This document shows positions 45,324 through 53,528 of a stretch of 64,000 bases of DNA, in pieces. This DNA comes from Alistipes provencensis. GTDB lineage: Bacteria; Bacteroidota; Bacteroidia; Bacteroidales; Rikenellaceae. The stretch spans positions 3,584,324 to 3,648,323 of the forward strand of contig NZ_LT559262.1 of assembly GCF_900083545.1 (NCBI RefSeq). Reading direction: 5' to 3'. Below the pieces are notes generated by a model. It saw nothing but the letters and a program-made list of their open reading frames with translations. It was not told the origin of the DNA and ran no database searches. How positions within the stretch are numbered: position 1 is the first letter of the stretch; each line of letters begins with the position of its first letter. The position numbers were made by a program, and so were the translations under genes.

Positions 45324-45911
45324 ATGAAAAAAACTCTCTTTCCGGCGCTGGCTGCGGCTCTCGTCCTTGCGGCCTGCGGCACGAAAACCGCAGAGCAGAC
45401 CGGGGATGCGGCTGAAGCGGTCGCACAGCAGGTTATTTCGAGCGACATCGCTTACGTTCAGGTCGAAGCCGTGCTGGCACAGTGCGACCTTTACAAGACC
45501 GAAGGCGTAGCGCTTCAGGAGAAGACCGAGAAGGCGCAGAAGAGCTGGGCACAGCGTGAAAAGGGACTTCAGGCCGAGGCCGCACAGTTGCAGGAGAAGT
45601 ACCAGAAGGGACTCATCACCTCGCGCGACGCACAGACCCAGCAGGAGAATATTCAGAAGAAGGCCGAGTCCTATCAGGCCAACGCCCAGAAGGAGGCCCA
45701 GACGCTCGACGAGGAGAACTATGTGTTCACCAACCGCGCTCAGGACCTGTTGCAGCGTGCCGTGCAGGATATCAACGCCGACAAGAAGTACAAACTGATC
45801 ATCAACGCCACGGCGCTCATCGATGCCGACACGACGCTCAACATCACCCCCGCCGTGCTGGCGAAGGTCAATGAGCTCTATGCTGCGGACAAGAAAGCCG
45901 TGAAGAAATAA
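45324..45911 (+). CDS. OmpH/Skp-like periplasmic lipoprotein
   Basis: A 195-aa lipoprotein (lipobox LAAC, about residue 18). A short beta segment (SSDIAYVQVEAVLAQCDLYK) is followed by a long coiled coil rich in Gln, Glu, Lys and Ala (about residues 65-140), then a returning strand (KYKLIINATALIDADTTLNITP). This is the Skp/OmpH layout: a jellyfish-like trimer that holds outer membrane proteins. The lipid anchor is unusual for classic Skp but seen in Bacteroidales. Confidence 0.85.
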   Translation: MKKTLFPALAAALVLAACGTKTAEQTGDAAEAVAQQVISSDIAYVQVEAVLAQCDLYKTEGVALQEKTEKAQKSWAQREKGLQAEAAQLQEKYQKGLITSRDAQTQQENIQKKAESYQANAQKEAQTLDEENYVFTNRAQDLLQRAVQDINADKKYKLIINATALIDADTTLNITPAVLAKVNELYAADKKAVKK

Positions 45912-45932
45912 CCCCGCCCCGCGGAATCTTAA

Positions 45933-45972
45933 AATACCGGCTTCCCCGCAAAGCGGAAGTCGGTATTTTTTT
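45933..45972 (+). terminator. Terminator of the OmpH-like gene
   Basis: A 13-bp stem (45933-45945 and 45955-45967, one mismatch) followed by seven or more T. It abuts the promoter box of cdaA. Confidence 0.85.
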
Positions 45973-45974
45973 CG

Positions 45975-45982
45975 TACCTTTG
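45975..45982 (+). promoter_or_regulatory. -7 box of cdaA
   Basis: TACCTTTG immediately after the preceding terminator, 30 bases before the cdaA ATG. Confidence 0.6.
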
Positions 45983-46012
45983 CGAACGACTAATTAATAA
46001 CGCCGACAAACG

Positions 46013-46813
46013 ATGGGATTCGTTCCGTTTACATTCGTCGATTTCATCGACATCATCTTGGTTGCCGTCATCATGTATTGGATATACCGCATGACCAAGG
46101 GCACCAATGCGCCGTATATCCTCTCGGGAATCATAGCCGTCTACCTGCTGTGGGTGGTCGTGCGGGCGCTGAACATGGAGTTGTTGTCGACCATCCTCGG
46201 GCAGTTGATCTCGGTGGGAGCCATCGCGCTGATTATCGTCTTCCAGCCCGAACTGCGGCGGTTCCTGCAGATGATCGGCATGCGCCAGAAGCATTTCAAC
46301 TTCATCTCGCGCATCTTCTCGACGGGCGAGGACACCGTGCAGACCAACGTGGCGCCGATCGTCACGGCCTGCCGCGAAATGTCGGAGACCAAGACCGGGG
46401 CCCTGATCGTCATCGGACAGCAGAGCGACCTGCGGCTGATCGCCGAGGGCGGCATCGCCCTCGACGCCAAGGTTTCGACGTCGCTCCTGAAGAACATTTT
46501 CTTCAAGAACGCCCCCCTGCACGACGGCGCCGTGCTGATCGAGGGCGACCGGATCGTGGCGGCCAAGTGCATCCTCCCGGTGACGCAGAGCGACGTACCC
46601 AAGTCGTTCGGCACGCGCCACCGCGCGGCGATCGGCATGAGCGAGATTTCGGACGCCATCATCGTGGTCGTCTCCGAGGAGACGGGCGACATCTCGATCG
46701 CGCAGGGCGGCGAAATCCGCCTGAACATCGACCCTGTCCGGTTGCAGCAGACCTTGCAGCGCTACCTGACGATCAATTCGCGCAAACGTTCGAAAAAAGA
46801 GGTGGCGGAATAA
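46013..46813 (+). CDS. cdaA: Diadenylate cyclase CdaA (c-di-AMP synthase)
   Basis: A 266-aa membrane enzyme: three N-terminal transmembrane helices (about residues 8-80), then the DAC domain with its two signature motifs, DGA (APLHDGAVLIE) and RHR (TRHRAAIGMSE). It joins two ATP into c-di-AMP, a second messenger linked to osmotic and envelope homeostasis. It is not next to folP or the YbbR-like gene in this genome. Confidence 0.96.
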   Translation: MGFVPFTFVDFIDIILVAVIMYWIYRMTKGTNAPYILSGIIAVYLLWVVVRALNMELLSTILGQLISVGAIALIIVFQPELRRFLQMIGMRQKHFNFISRIFSTGEDTVQTNVAPIVTACREMSETKTGALIVIGQQSDLRLIAEGGIALDAKVSTSLLKNIFFKNAPLHDGAVLIEGDRIVAAKCILPVTQSDVPKSFGTRHRAAIGMSEISDAIIVVVSEETGDISIAQGGEIRLNIDPVRLQQTLQRYLTINSRKRSKKEVAE

Positions 46814-46911
46814 TCAGCGCAAGACGCCGGATTCAGGGGCGGCGAAAGTTTTTCACGCTTTCCACCCGCTCCGCGTCCCCGCAACAGTCCAAAATACCCA
46901 AAACATAAATT

Positions 46912-47442
46912 ATGCTTTATCCATCCCAAACGGCCCGCCTCGCACTGCGCGCATGGCGGGAGGAAGACCGGCCGGCTTTCGCCGCCATGAACGCCGACGA
47001 GCGTGTCATGGAGTTTTTCCCCGCACCGCTGACGGATGCCGAATCCCGGGAGATGTTCGACCGCATCCGCGACGAATTCTCGACGGAAGGATTCGGTCCT
47101 TACGCCGTGGAACGCCTCTCCGACGGCGAATGGCTGGGCTATGTGGGACTGCACCGCGTGACCTACTCCGGCGGCATGGAGGGTCAGGTTGAGATTCTCT
47201 GGCGCCTGCGTTACGACGTCTGGGGGCAGGGCTATGCCACCGAAGCGGCCCGGGCCTGCATCGCACACGCCGCGAAACTCGGCATCCCGGAGCTCATCGC
47301 TTTCACCTACGTCGGCAACCTGCGTTCGCTGGACGTGATGAAGAAGCTCGGCATGGAGTGCGTCGGGGAGTTCGACCACCCCGGTCTGGCGCCCGGCCAT
47401 CCCCTGAGGCGTCACGCGCTCTACCACATCTGGACCGAATAA
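46912..47442 (+). CDS. GNAT acetyltransferase, RimJ/RimL-like
   Basis: A 176-aa GNAT protein with TARLALRAWREEDRPAF at the N-terminus and the acetyl-CoA loop YDVWGQGYATEAARACI. The RimJ/RimL subgroup modifies N-termini or small molecules such as antibiotics; substrate unknown. Confidence 0.88.
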   Translation: MLYPSQTARLALRAWREEDRPAFAAMNADERVMEFFPAPLTDAESREMFDRIRDEFSTEGFGPYAVERLSDGEWLGYVGLHRVTYSGGMEGQVEILWRLRYDVWGQGYATEAARACIAHAAKLGIPELIAFTYVGNLRSLDVMKKLGMECVGEFDHPGLAPGHPLRRHALYHIWTE

Positions 47443-47446
47443 CGAC

Positions 47447-47478
47447 AAAGTCCGCGGCCCCTCGGGGTCGCGGACTTT
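47447..47478. terminator. Bidirectional terminator between the GNAT and GH3 genes
   Basis: A 15-bp stem with one G-T pair (47447-47461 and 47464-47478), flanked by A on the left and T on the right, so it can serve both converging genes. Confidence 0.85.
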
Positions 47479-47499
47479 TCTTTTACAAGAGTTCAAAGG

Positions 47500-49734
47500 T
47501 TACTTCAGCTCGAATCCCGCCGTGCCGCGGATATCGTCCGAAGCGGCTCCAACATAGGCCGTAAACGTGCCCGGTTCGGCAACCCACGCGCCCTTGGCGG
47601 CGTCATAGTATTGCAGCATATCGGGCGTTATGTCGAACGTCACCGTCTGCGTCTGCCCGGGGTTCAGCGAAATTTTCCGGAACCCTTTCAGTTCCTTCAC
47701 GGGGCGCGGCAGCGACGACTGCTCGTCGCCGATATAGAGCTGCACCACCTCGGCACCCGGACGCGAACCCGTGTTGGTCACATCAGCCGAGATACGGATG
47801 CGGCCTTTGCCCGAAAGCGTCGAACGGTCGGCCTTCACGTTGGCGATGTCGAACGTCGTATAGCTCAGGCCGTGGCCGAAGGCGAACAGCGGCTTGAGCT
47901 GTTCCTTGTCGTGCCAGCGATAACCCACGAAGATGCCCTCATTATAGGTGACCTTGTCCGTGCCGGGGTATTCGCCCAGCGCATGGGCGCTGTTGTCCTC
48001 CAGCCGCACGGGGAACGTAAAGGGCAGTTTGCCCGAGGGATTCACAGCCCCGAACACCACGTCGGCCAGCGCATTGCCCGCCTCCGAGCCCGAGAACCAA
48101 GCCTCCAAAACGGCCGGAACGCGGTCGATCCACGGCATCGCAACGGCGTTGCCCGAGACGATCACCACCGCCAGATTGGGATTGGCCCCGGCCAATGCCT
48201 CGATCACCCGGTCCTGCGCATACGGCAGGCCGTACTGCAGGCGGTCGGAACCCTCGCAGTCCTGATGCTGGCTCTTGTTCAATCCCCCGACGAAGATCAC
48301 GGCGTCGGCCTTGCGAGCCGCGGCCACGGCATCGGCAATGAGCTGCTCCTCGGAACGGCTCTCGCTCAGGTCCTGACCGGTCTTCACGCCGTTGTAGTTG
48401 CCCGTCACGTCACCGACATAACCACGCTCGTAAATCACCTCGGCCTTGTCGTCCACGGCGGCACGGATACCCTCGAGCGGCGTATATTCGTGCCGCACCT
48501 TGAGCGACGAGGAACCGCCGCCCACGGTCATCATCTTGACGGCGTTCTCACCGACGACGGCAATCGTCCGGGCTTTCCCGAGGTCGATCGGCAGCACCCC
48601 GCCGTCGTTCTTCAGCAGCACCATGCCCTCGCCCGCAATGCGGCGTGCGGCAGCCAGATGTTCGGGCGAATTGAGCGACCCGAAAGGCTTCTGCGAATTC
48701 ATCGCCGTGCGGAAGATCAGCCGAAGCACCCGGCGCGCCTTGTCGTCGAGCGTCGCCGTCGAAGCCTCGCCCTTGCGCAGCATATCGAGGTAGGGAGCCG
48801 CCAGATAGTAGTTGTCATAGGCGTTGCTCGCGCCCCAGCTCAGGCCGTCGGTCCACGAGCCGAACTCCATGTCGAGGCCGTTCTCGGCCGACTGCTTCGT
48901 GTCGTGCGTACCGCCCCAGTCGGAAACGACCACGCCGTCGAACGCCCAATCGCGTTTGAGGATGTCGTTCAGCAGGTATTGGTTGTGGCAGCAATGCTGG
49001 CCCTTGTATTTATTATAGGAGCCCATGATGGCCCAAGCTCCGCCCTCCTCGACAGCCGCCTTGAAGGCCGGAAGGTAAATCTCGTAGAGGGTCCGGTCGT
49101 CGACCTCGACGTCGATGCCGTGGCGGTGCTCCTCCTGATTGTTCAGCGCGAAGTGCTTGACGCAGGCGGCGACACCGTTTTTCTGCACCTCCTGAACATA
49201 GGGAACCACCATCCGCGAAGCAAGGAACGGATCTTCGCCCATATACTCGAAATTGCGGCCGTTGAGCGGCGTGCGGTAGATGTTCACGCCGGGACCCAGC
49301 AGGATGTCCTTTTCGCGGTAGCGGGCCTCCTCGCCGATGGACTGCCCGTAAAGGGCCGACATCTCGGGATTCCACGTCGCGGCGAGGCACGTCAGGGCCG
49401 GGAATGCCGTGCAGGAGTCGTTCGTCCAGCCCGCCTGATCCCATTCGTCCCACAGCACCTCGGGGCGGATACCGTGGGGGCCGTCGGTGCACCAAACCTC
49501 GGGGATACCCAGACGCGGAACACCCGCCGAGGAGAATTTGGACTGCGCATGCAGGATGGCGACCTTCTCTTCGAGGGTCATGCGCGAGAGGGCGTCCTCC
49601 ACCCGTTTTTCAAGCGGCTGCGACTCGTCGAGGTAGACGGCCACATCGCTCCCCGGCTGCTGAACGCCGCCGCAGGCGACCGCCGCAAGGGCACACAGCA
49701 CAGTGAGGCTTTTCAAAAGCGATTTATTGTTCAT
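47500..49734 (-). CDS. Glycoside hydrolase family 3 (beta-glucosidase-like) lipoprotein
   Basis: A 744-aa lipoprotein (lipobox VAC near residue 18). The GH3 N-terminal domain has LGIPEVWCTDGPHGIRPE, VKHFALNNQEEHRH and the probable nucleophile Asp in VVVSDWGGTHD. The GH3 C-terminal domain has GMVLLKNDGGVLPI, and a fibronectin-III-like domain ends the protein (FGHGLSYTTFDIANV onward). It removes terminal beta-linked sugars (glucose, xylose or similar). No SusCD genes adjoin it. Start 49734 begins the signal peptide; a -7 box lies at 49762-49769. Confidence 0.93.
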   Translation of the reverse strand: MNNKSLLKSLTVLCALAAVACGGVQQPGSDVAVYLDESQPLEKRVEDALSRMTLEEKVAILHAQSKFSSAGVPRLGIPEVWCTDGPHGIRPEVLWDEWDQAGWTNDSCTAFPALTCLAATWNPEMSALYGQSIGEEARYREKDILLGPGVNIYRTPLNGRNFEYMGEDPFLASRMVVPYVQEVQKNGVAACVKHFALNNQEEHRHGIDVEVDDRTLYEIYLPAFKAAVEEGGAWAIMGSYNKYKGQHCCHNQYLLNDILKRDWAFDGVVVSDWGGTHDTKQSAENGLDMEFGSWTDGLSWGASNAYDNYYLAAPYLDMLRKGEASTATLDDKARRVLRLIFRTAMNSQKPFGSLNSPEHLAAARRIAGEGMVLLKNDGGVLPIDLGKARTIAVVGENAVKMMTVGGGSSSLKVRHEYTPLEGIRAAVDDKAEVIYERGYVGDVTGNYNGVKTGQDLSESRSEEQLIADAVAAARKADAVIFVGGLNKSQHQDCEGSDRLQYGLPYAQDRVIEALAGANPNLAVVIVSGNAVAMPWIDRVPAVLEAWFSGSEAGNALADVVFGAVNPSGKLPFTFPVRLEDNSAHALGEYPGTDKVTYNEGIFVGYRWHDKEQLKPLFAFGHGLSYTTFDIANVKADRSTLSGKGRIRISADVTNTGSRPGAEVVQLYIGDEQSSLPRPVKELKGFRKISLNPGQTQTVTFDITPDMLQYYDAAKGAWVAEPGTFTAYVGAASDDIRGTAGFELK

Positions 49735-49761
49735 CGACAAAGTGTTATTGGTAATTATACA

Positions 49762-49769
49762 CAAAGATA
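49762..49769 (-). promoter_or_regulatory. -7 box of the GH3 gene
   Basis: TATCTTTG on the minus strand, perfect TAnnTTTG, 28 bases before the ATG. Confidence 0.6.
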
Positions 49770-49794
49770 ACAAAAAGACGAAAGGGCGCAAAAT

Positions 49795-49920
49795 CGAATA
49801 ACGTTCAGCTCGGCAAAACGTTCCGACTGATAAAAGTGTCGTTACGACACCAAAACCGAATAACGTCCGGCCCTGTAAAAACTTTCCGACCTTCTGAAAG
49901 TGCCGTTACGGCACCAAAAA
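49795..49920. repeat. Tandem 62-base repeat with covarying hairpins
   Basis: Two imperfect units, 49795-49856 and 49857-49920, each starting CGAATAACGT. Each contains a short hairpin: GTGTCG-TTA-CGACAC (49836-49850) and GTGCCG-TTA-CGGCAC (49900-49914). The stem pair changes from T-A to C-G between units. Upstream of the GH3 promoter and downstream of secG. Confidence 0.7.
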
Positions 49921-49943
49921 AGACCGTGGAAAAATCCACGGTC
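49915..49943 (-). terminator. Terminator of the secG operon
   Basis: A perfect 9-bp stem (GACCGTGGA 49922-49930, TCCACGGTC 49935-49943) followed by T in the leftward direction, 38 bases after the secG stop. Confidence 0.85.
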
Positions 49944-49980
49944 CCATTCTTTATCGTCCGTCCCTTGCGGGATGCGGAAA

Positions 49981-50349
49981 CTACTCGGCCGATTGATCTG
50001 CGGCGGGCTGCTCGGCGGCCGGAATCTCGGCCTGCGGCATCGGGGCCGGAATCTCCGACTCGAGCACACGCTCCTGCAGTGCCTTGGCGTCGTTCGAAAT
50101 CTTCGTATTGCTCTCGATCACGCGTCCCCGGTCCATGGTCAGCGTAGCCGCGAGGCTCAGCACCACGATGGCGACGGCCATCGTCCAAGTGAACTTCTCG
50201 AGGAAATTCGACGTCTCGCGCACACCCATGACTTGGTTCGACGCGCCGAAGTTGGCGGCCATGCCGCTCTTGGGGTTCTGCACCAACACCGCGAGGATCA
50301 CCAATACGCTCGCAACGAGTATCAGGGCAATGCAAATCGTGTATAACAT
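49981..50349 (-). CDS. secG: Preprotein translocase subunit SecG
   Basis: A 122-aa protein with two transmembrane helices (TICIALILVASVLVILAVLVQ and WTMAVAIVVLSLAATL) around the SecG loop NPKSGMAANFGASNQVMG. The C-terminus is an Ala/Pro/Glu-rich tail of about 30 residues. Part of the SecYEG channel. Last gene of its run. Confidence 0.93.
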   Translation of the reverse strand: MLYTICIALILVASVLVILAVLVQNPKSGMAANFGASNQVMGVRETSNFLEKFTWTMAVAIVVLSLAATLTMDRGRVIESNTKISNDAKALQERVLESEIPAPMPQAEIPAAEQPAADQSAE

Positions 50350-50360
50350 ATCCTTAAATT

Positions 50361-50849
50361 TTAATTATTGTTATCTATTTTGCCAATTAGCTCGGCAAAG
50401 TAAACACTTTTTTCGGGATTTAGCAAACTTAATTTGCGATAAATCGCCACGGCCCGGTCCCGAAGCCCTTGGGCGAGATAGATTTCGGCCAGTTCCTCGG
50501 AGACCACCTCGTCCTCCTCCTCCAGCCGGGCCTGCGTCAGCACCTCCTCCTCGGGTTCGCCCTCCTGAGCGACGATGCGCAGGTTCTCCTCCCCGAGGAA
50601 GCGGTCGATGATTTCGTCGGACGAAAGCCTGCCCAGCGCCGAAGCATCGACGGCAGGCATGCACAGCGAACTCTCGGCCCGCCACGGAGCCATCAGCGCC
50701 GCCCGCGGGTCCTCTTCGCCCGTGACAGTCCCGAGCAGGATGCGCCCCGGAATGAACCACGGGCAGGCCCCGACCAGCGCCGAAACTTCGGCGGCGGAGG
50801 GCAGTCCGGCAGTGCGGGGTGCGGCAAAGTATGCTTTCAGGTCAGCCAT
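50361..50849 (-). CDS. TPR-like hypothetical protein between lptE and secG
   Basis: A 162-aa soluble protein. The C-terminal EELAEIYLAQGLRDRAVAIYRKLSLLNPEKSVYFAELIGKI resembles a tetratricopeptide helix pair; the N-terminal half is not recognised. The position between lptE and secG is common in Bacteroidales. It may help assemble envelope machinery, but that is inference. Confidence 0.7.
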   Translation of the reverse strand: MADLKAYFAAPRTAGLPSAAEVSALVGACPWFIPGRILLGTVTGEEDPRAALMAPWRAESSLCMPAVDASALGRLSSDEIIDRFLGEENLRIVAQEGEPEEEVLTQARLEEEDEVVSEELAEIYLAQGLRDRAVAIYRKLSLLNPEKSVYFAELIGKIDNNN

Positions 50850-50856
50850 GTCCGGA

Positions 50857-51366
50857 TTACCAGTTGGAGGCCGAAGCCTGAAAGATGTCGGTCACGAGTT
50901 TGTCGACGATCTGCGGGATGAGCGTCCCCTCGACCTCGGTCAGCAGTTGGGTCGATTCGTAGTCCTCGTAGGCAGTGAAGGTCTTGTTCCACGAAGCCTT
51001 CTCGTCGAGGGCGTTCGTGAAGCGCACCTTGACGGTGATCGTCAGGCGGTTGAGCAGGGCGTAGTCGTCGCTCGACACCGAGGCCGTCGTCGACGTGTAG
51101 TTGACGATCTCGCCCTCGAAAGCGAAGTCGCCGCCCTCGTCGACCTGCATCAGCCGCGTGCGGCGCGTGAACATGTCGACCAGCGCCTCGGTGAGCGTCG
51201 AACTCAGGATCGGCGACACCATCGTCGCGTTGTTGGGGAAATAAGCCACCGAGAAAGTTTTGGCGTCGGGCGGGATCGAAGCGCCCGACAACGAGTACTT
51301 GATGGCCACGCCGCAGCCCGTGAGCAATGCGGCGCAGAGCGCCGCTATCGTAAGTTTGATCTTCAT
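50857..51366 (-). CDS. lptE: LptE-like LPS-assembly lipoprotein
   Basis: A 169-aa lipoprotein (lipobox LTGC, about residue 18): CGVAIKYSLSGASIPPDAKTFSVAYFPNNA and alternating beta segments, the Bacteroidetes LptE type. With LptD it inserts lipopolysaccharide into the outer membrane. Three bases after the sigma-54-type activator. Confidence 0.88.
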   Translation of the reverse strand: MKIKLTIAALCAALLTGCGVAIKYSLSGASIPPDAKTFSVAYFPNNATMVSPILSSTLTEALVDMFTRRTRLMQVDEGGDFAFEGEIVNYTSTTASVSSDDYALLNRLTITVKVRFTNALDEKASWNKTFTAYEDYESTQLLTEVEGTLIPQIVDKLVTDIFQASASNW

Positions 51367-51369
51367 AAG

Positions 51370-52599
51370 CTAAATTTCCTCTATACCCAACTCCTTTATC
51401 TTGCGGTATAGTGTGCGCTCCGACATAAATAGTTCGGCGGCGGCTTCGCGGCGGCGGCCGTTGTTGCGCCTCAGCGCGCGCACGATCTGTTCGCGCTGCA
51501 TGTCGGCCTTGGTCATCTCGCGGGGCGGCTCGTCGGTCACCTCCTCGCTCTCGGCATAGACCGGGGCGGAGGGATAAGCGGGAGCGGCCGGGACCACGGC
51601 CGGGACGAAACTGCTCTGCGTCGCGCTCGGCAGCAGGGCCTTGATGTCGCGGGCGGGTTCCGGGCAGCGGCCCGTGCCCTGAATCAGTTCGGCCATCATC
51701 CGCTTGAGGTCGTTGATATCGGCGCGCATGTCGAACAGCACCTTGTAGAGCAGTTCACGCTCGGTGGTCATGTCGTCCGGATGCGGCGTCCCGGCGGCCA
51801 TCGGCGCACCGCCGCCCTGCGGAGGCAGGTATTTGGCCAGCACCTCGGCGGAGATCACCCGGGTCTGCTCGATGGCCGAGATCTGCTCAGCGACGTTCTT
51901 CAACTGGCGGATGTTGCCCCGCCAGTAATAGCGCATCAGCATCTCGCGGGCACTGTCGTCGAGCGTCACGGCGGGCATGCGGGACTGCACGGCCACATCG
52001 GCGGCGAAACGGCGGAACAACAGCGGAATATCCTCGGGGCGGTCGCGCAGCGACGGCACGAGGATCGGCACCGTGCCCAGACGGTAGTAGAGGTCCTCGC
52101 GGAAACGCCCTTTGGCAATGGCTTCCTGCAAGTTGACATTCGTGGCGGCCACGACCCGCACGTTGGTCTTCTGCACCTTCGACGAACCCACACGGATAAA
52201 TTCGCCGGTCTGCAATACGCGCAGCAGGCGCGCCTGCGTCGAATGGGGCAGCTCGGCCACCTCGTCCAGAAAGATAGTGCCGCCGTCGGCCTCCTCGAAA
52301 TAGCCCTTGCGGGCTTCGAGGGCTCCGGTAAAGGCGCCCTTCTCGTGGCCGAAAAGCTCCGAGTCGATCGTACCCTCGGGAATCGCCGCACAGTTGACGG
52401 CTATATATTTATTGTGTTTGCGCGCCGAGTAGGCATGGATGACCTGCGGGAAGAACTCCTTGCCCACACCGCTCTCGCCCGTGACGAGCACCGTCAGGTC
52501 GGTCGGAGCCACACGCAGGGCCACCTCCAGCGCCCGGTCGAGGAGCGGAGAGGTGCCGATGATGCCGAAGCGCTGTTTTACGGTCGTGATGTCTGTCAT
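51370..52599 (-). CDS. Sigma-54-type transcriptional activator without a receiver domain
   Basis: A 409-aa AAA+ activator: Walker A GESGVGKEFFPQ, the sigma-54 contact motif GAFTGA, Walker B-like GGTIFLDEVAELP, and a C-terminal Fis-type HTH (IVRALRRNNGRRREAAAELFMSERTLYRKIKELG). There is no N-terminal receiver or GAF domain, so it is either constitutive or controlled by partners. In Bacteroidetes this gene commonly precedes lptE. It starts the base after the stop of the HU-domain gene (52600), so the two are coupled. Confidence 0.92.
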   Translation of the reverse strand: MTDITTVKQRFGIIGTSPLLDRALEVALRVAPTDLTVLVTGESGVGKEFFPQVIHAYSARKHNKYIAVNCAAIPEGTIDSELFGHEKGAFTGALEARKGYFEEADGGTIFLDEVAELPHSTQARLLRVLQTGEFIRVGSSKVQKTNVRVVAATNVNLQEAIAKGRFREDLYYRLGTVPILVPSLRDRPEDIPLLFRRFAADVAVQSRMPAVTLDDSAREMLMRYYWRGNIRQLKNVAEQISAIEQTRVISAEVLAKYLPPQGGGAPMAAGTPHPDDMTTERELLYKVLFDMRADINDLKRMMAELIQGTGRCPEPARDIKALLPSATQSSFVPAVVPAAPAYPSAPVYAESEEVTDEPPREMTKADMQREQIVRALRRNNGRRREAAAELFMSERTLYRKIKELGIEEI

Positions 52600-53355
52600 T
52601 TATTCGTTTTGTTCGGGTTGTGACGCCCCGTCGGGAGTCGTGGCCGCGGCCGTCTGCGCCGCCGGGACTTCGAGGTATTCCGCCTCGGCCTGCCTCTCCT
52701 TCGCGTCGCGCCAGTAGCCGAAGGCGATGGCGCCCGCGGCGATCACGGCGGCGGCGATCGCTATCCAGATGAACCAGTCGGCACGCCGCCGCGGAGGGCG
52801 GTCGACATAGCGGCAGGCGGCAGTGGTCTTGGGCGGCTTGCCGTAGCGCAGGCCCCGCACCGAAGGATCGGGATTCATCTTCGCGGAGGGCGACACATGC
52901 GGCTCGGCGAAGGCCGTGCGGACCGCTTCGGCCAGTTTTCCGGGTTCCAACTGCGACTGGCGGGCGGGTTTCCCGCCGTCGGGGAGCGGAGCCGCGGGGC
53001 CGGGGTCATAGATAAAGGCGATGGTGCCGTTGGGGCCGGGGTTCATCACCCCGAAACCCTCGAGCGGGTACTCCTGCCCGTGTTCGACGGCATGGCGCAC
53101 TTCGAAAACGAAGCGGGCGATCTCGCCGGCGGCCTCCAGATCGCCCGTGCCGCCGTCGCGCAGGAGTCCCCGCAGGACCCCGTCGTCACGCTTGAGCAGC
53201 TCGGAAAAGACGACGCTCCGCTCCGGCTCCTTGACGATGAACGCACCGAGCTGGGGCACGACCAACCGCTTGTGCGCGGCCAGATATTGTTTTATAATGG
53301 GAATCAGCACTGTCGAATCTTCTTTAAATCCGGGTTCAAAATTACCTTTTTTCAT
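52600..53355 (-). CDS. HU-domain (CCDC81-like) membrane protein
   Basis: A 251-aa protein. The N-terminal 100 residues (IIKQYLAAHKRLVVPQLGAFIVKEPERSVVFSELLKRDDGVL, ending GFGVMNPGPNGTIAFIYDP) match the HU-CCDC81 domains of Bacteroidetes. A basic linker, one transmembrane helix (WFIWIAIAAAVIAAGAIAFGYW) and a short tail follow. The HU domain is predicted cytoplasmic and may tie DNA or another HU protein to the membrane. Start 53355 is preferred over an upstream ATG because the conserved domain begins soon after. Confidence 0.75.
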   Translation of the reverse strand: MKKGNFEPGFKEDSTVLIPIIKQYLAAHKRLVVPQLGAFIVKEPERSVVFSELLKRDDGVLRGLLRDGGTGDLEAAGEIARFVFEVRHAVEHGQEYPLEGFGVMNPGPNGTIAFIYDPGPAAPLPDGGKPARQSQLEPGKLAEAVRTAFAEPHVSPSAKMNPDPSVRGLRYGKPPKTTAACRYVDRPPRRRADWFIWIAIAAAVIAAGAIAFGYWRDAKERQAEAEYLEVPAAQTAAATTPDGASQPEQNE

Positions 53356-53528
53356 AGAAAAAAGCAAAATATAACGGCCTTTTTCAAAATAATCGGACAA
53401 AGTGTTGGTTATCCGGAAAATATTCGCCTACTTTGCATCCCGATTTTTCGGAAAATCCGGGCGAGCTACTTCGGCCGAAAATTCACGATGTAGCCGAGCC
53501 GGATTGAAAAAACCTTACCGAACGAGCC

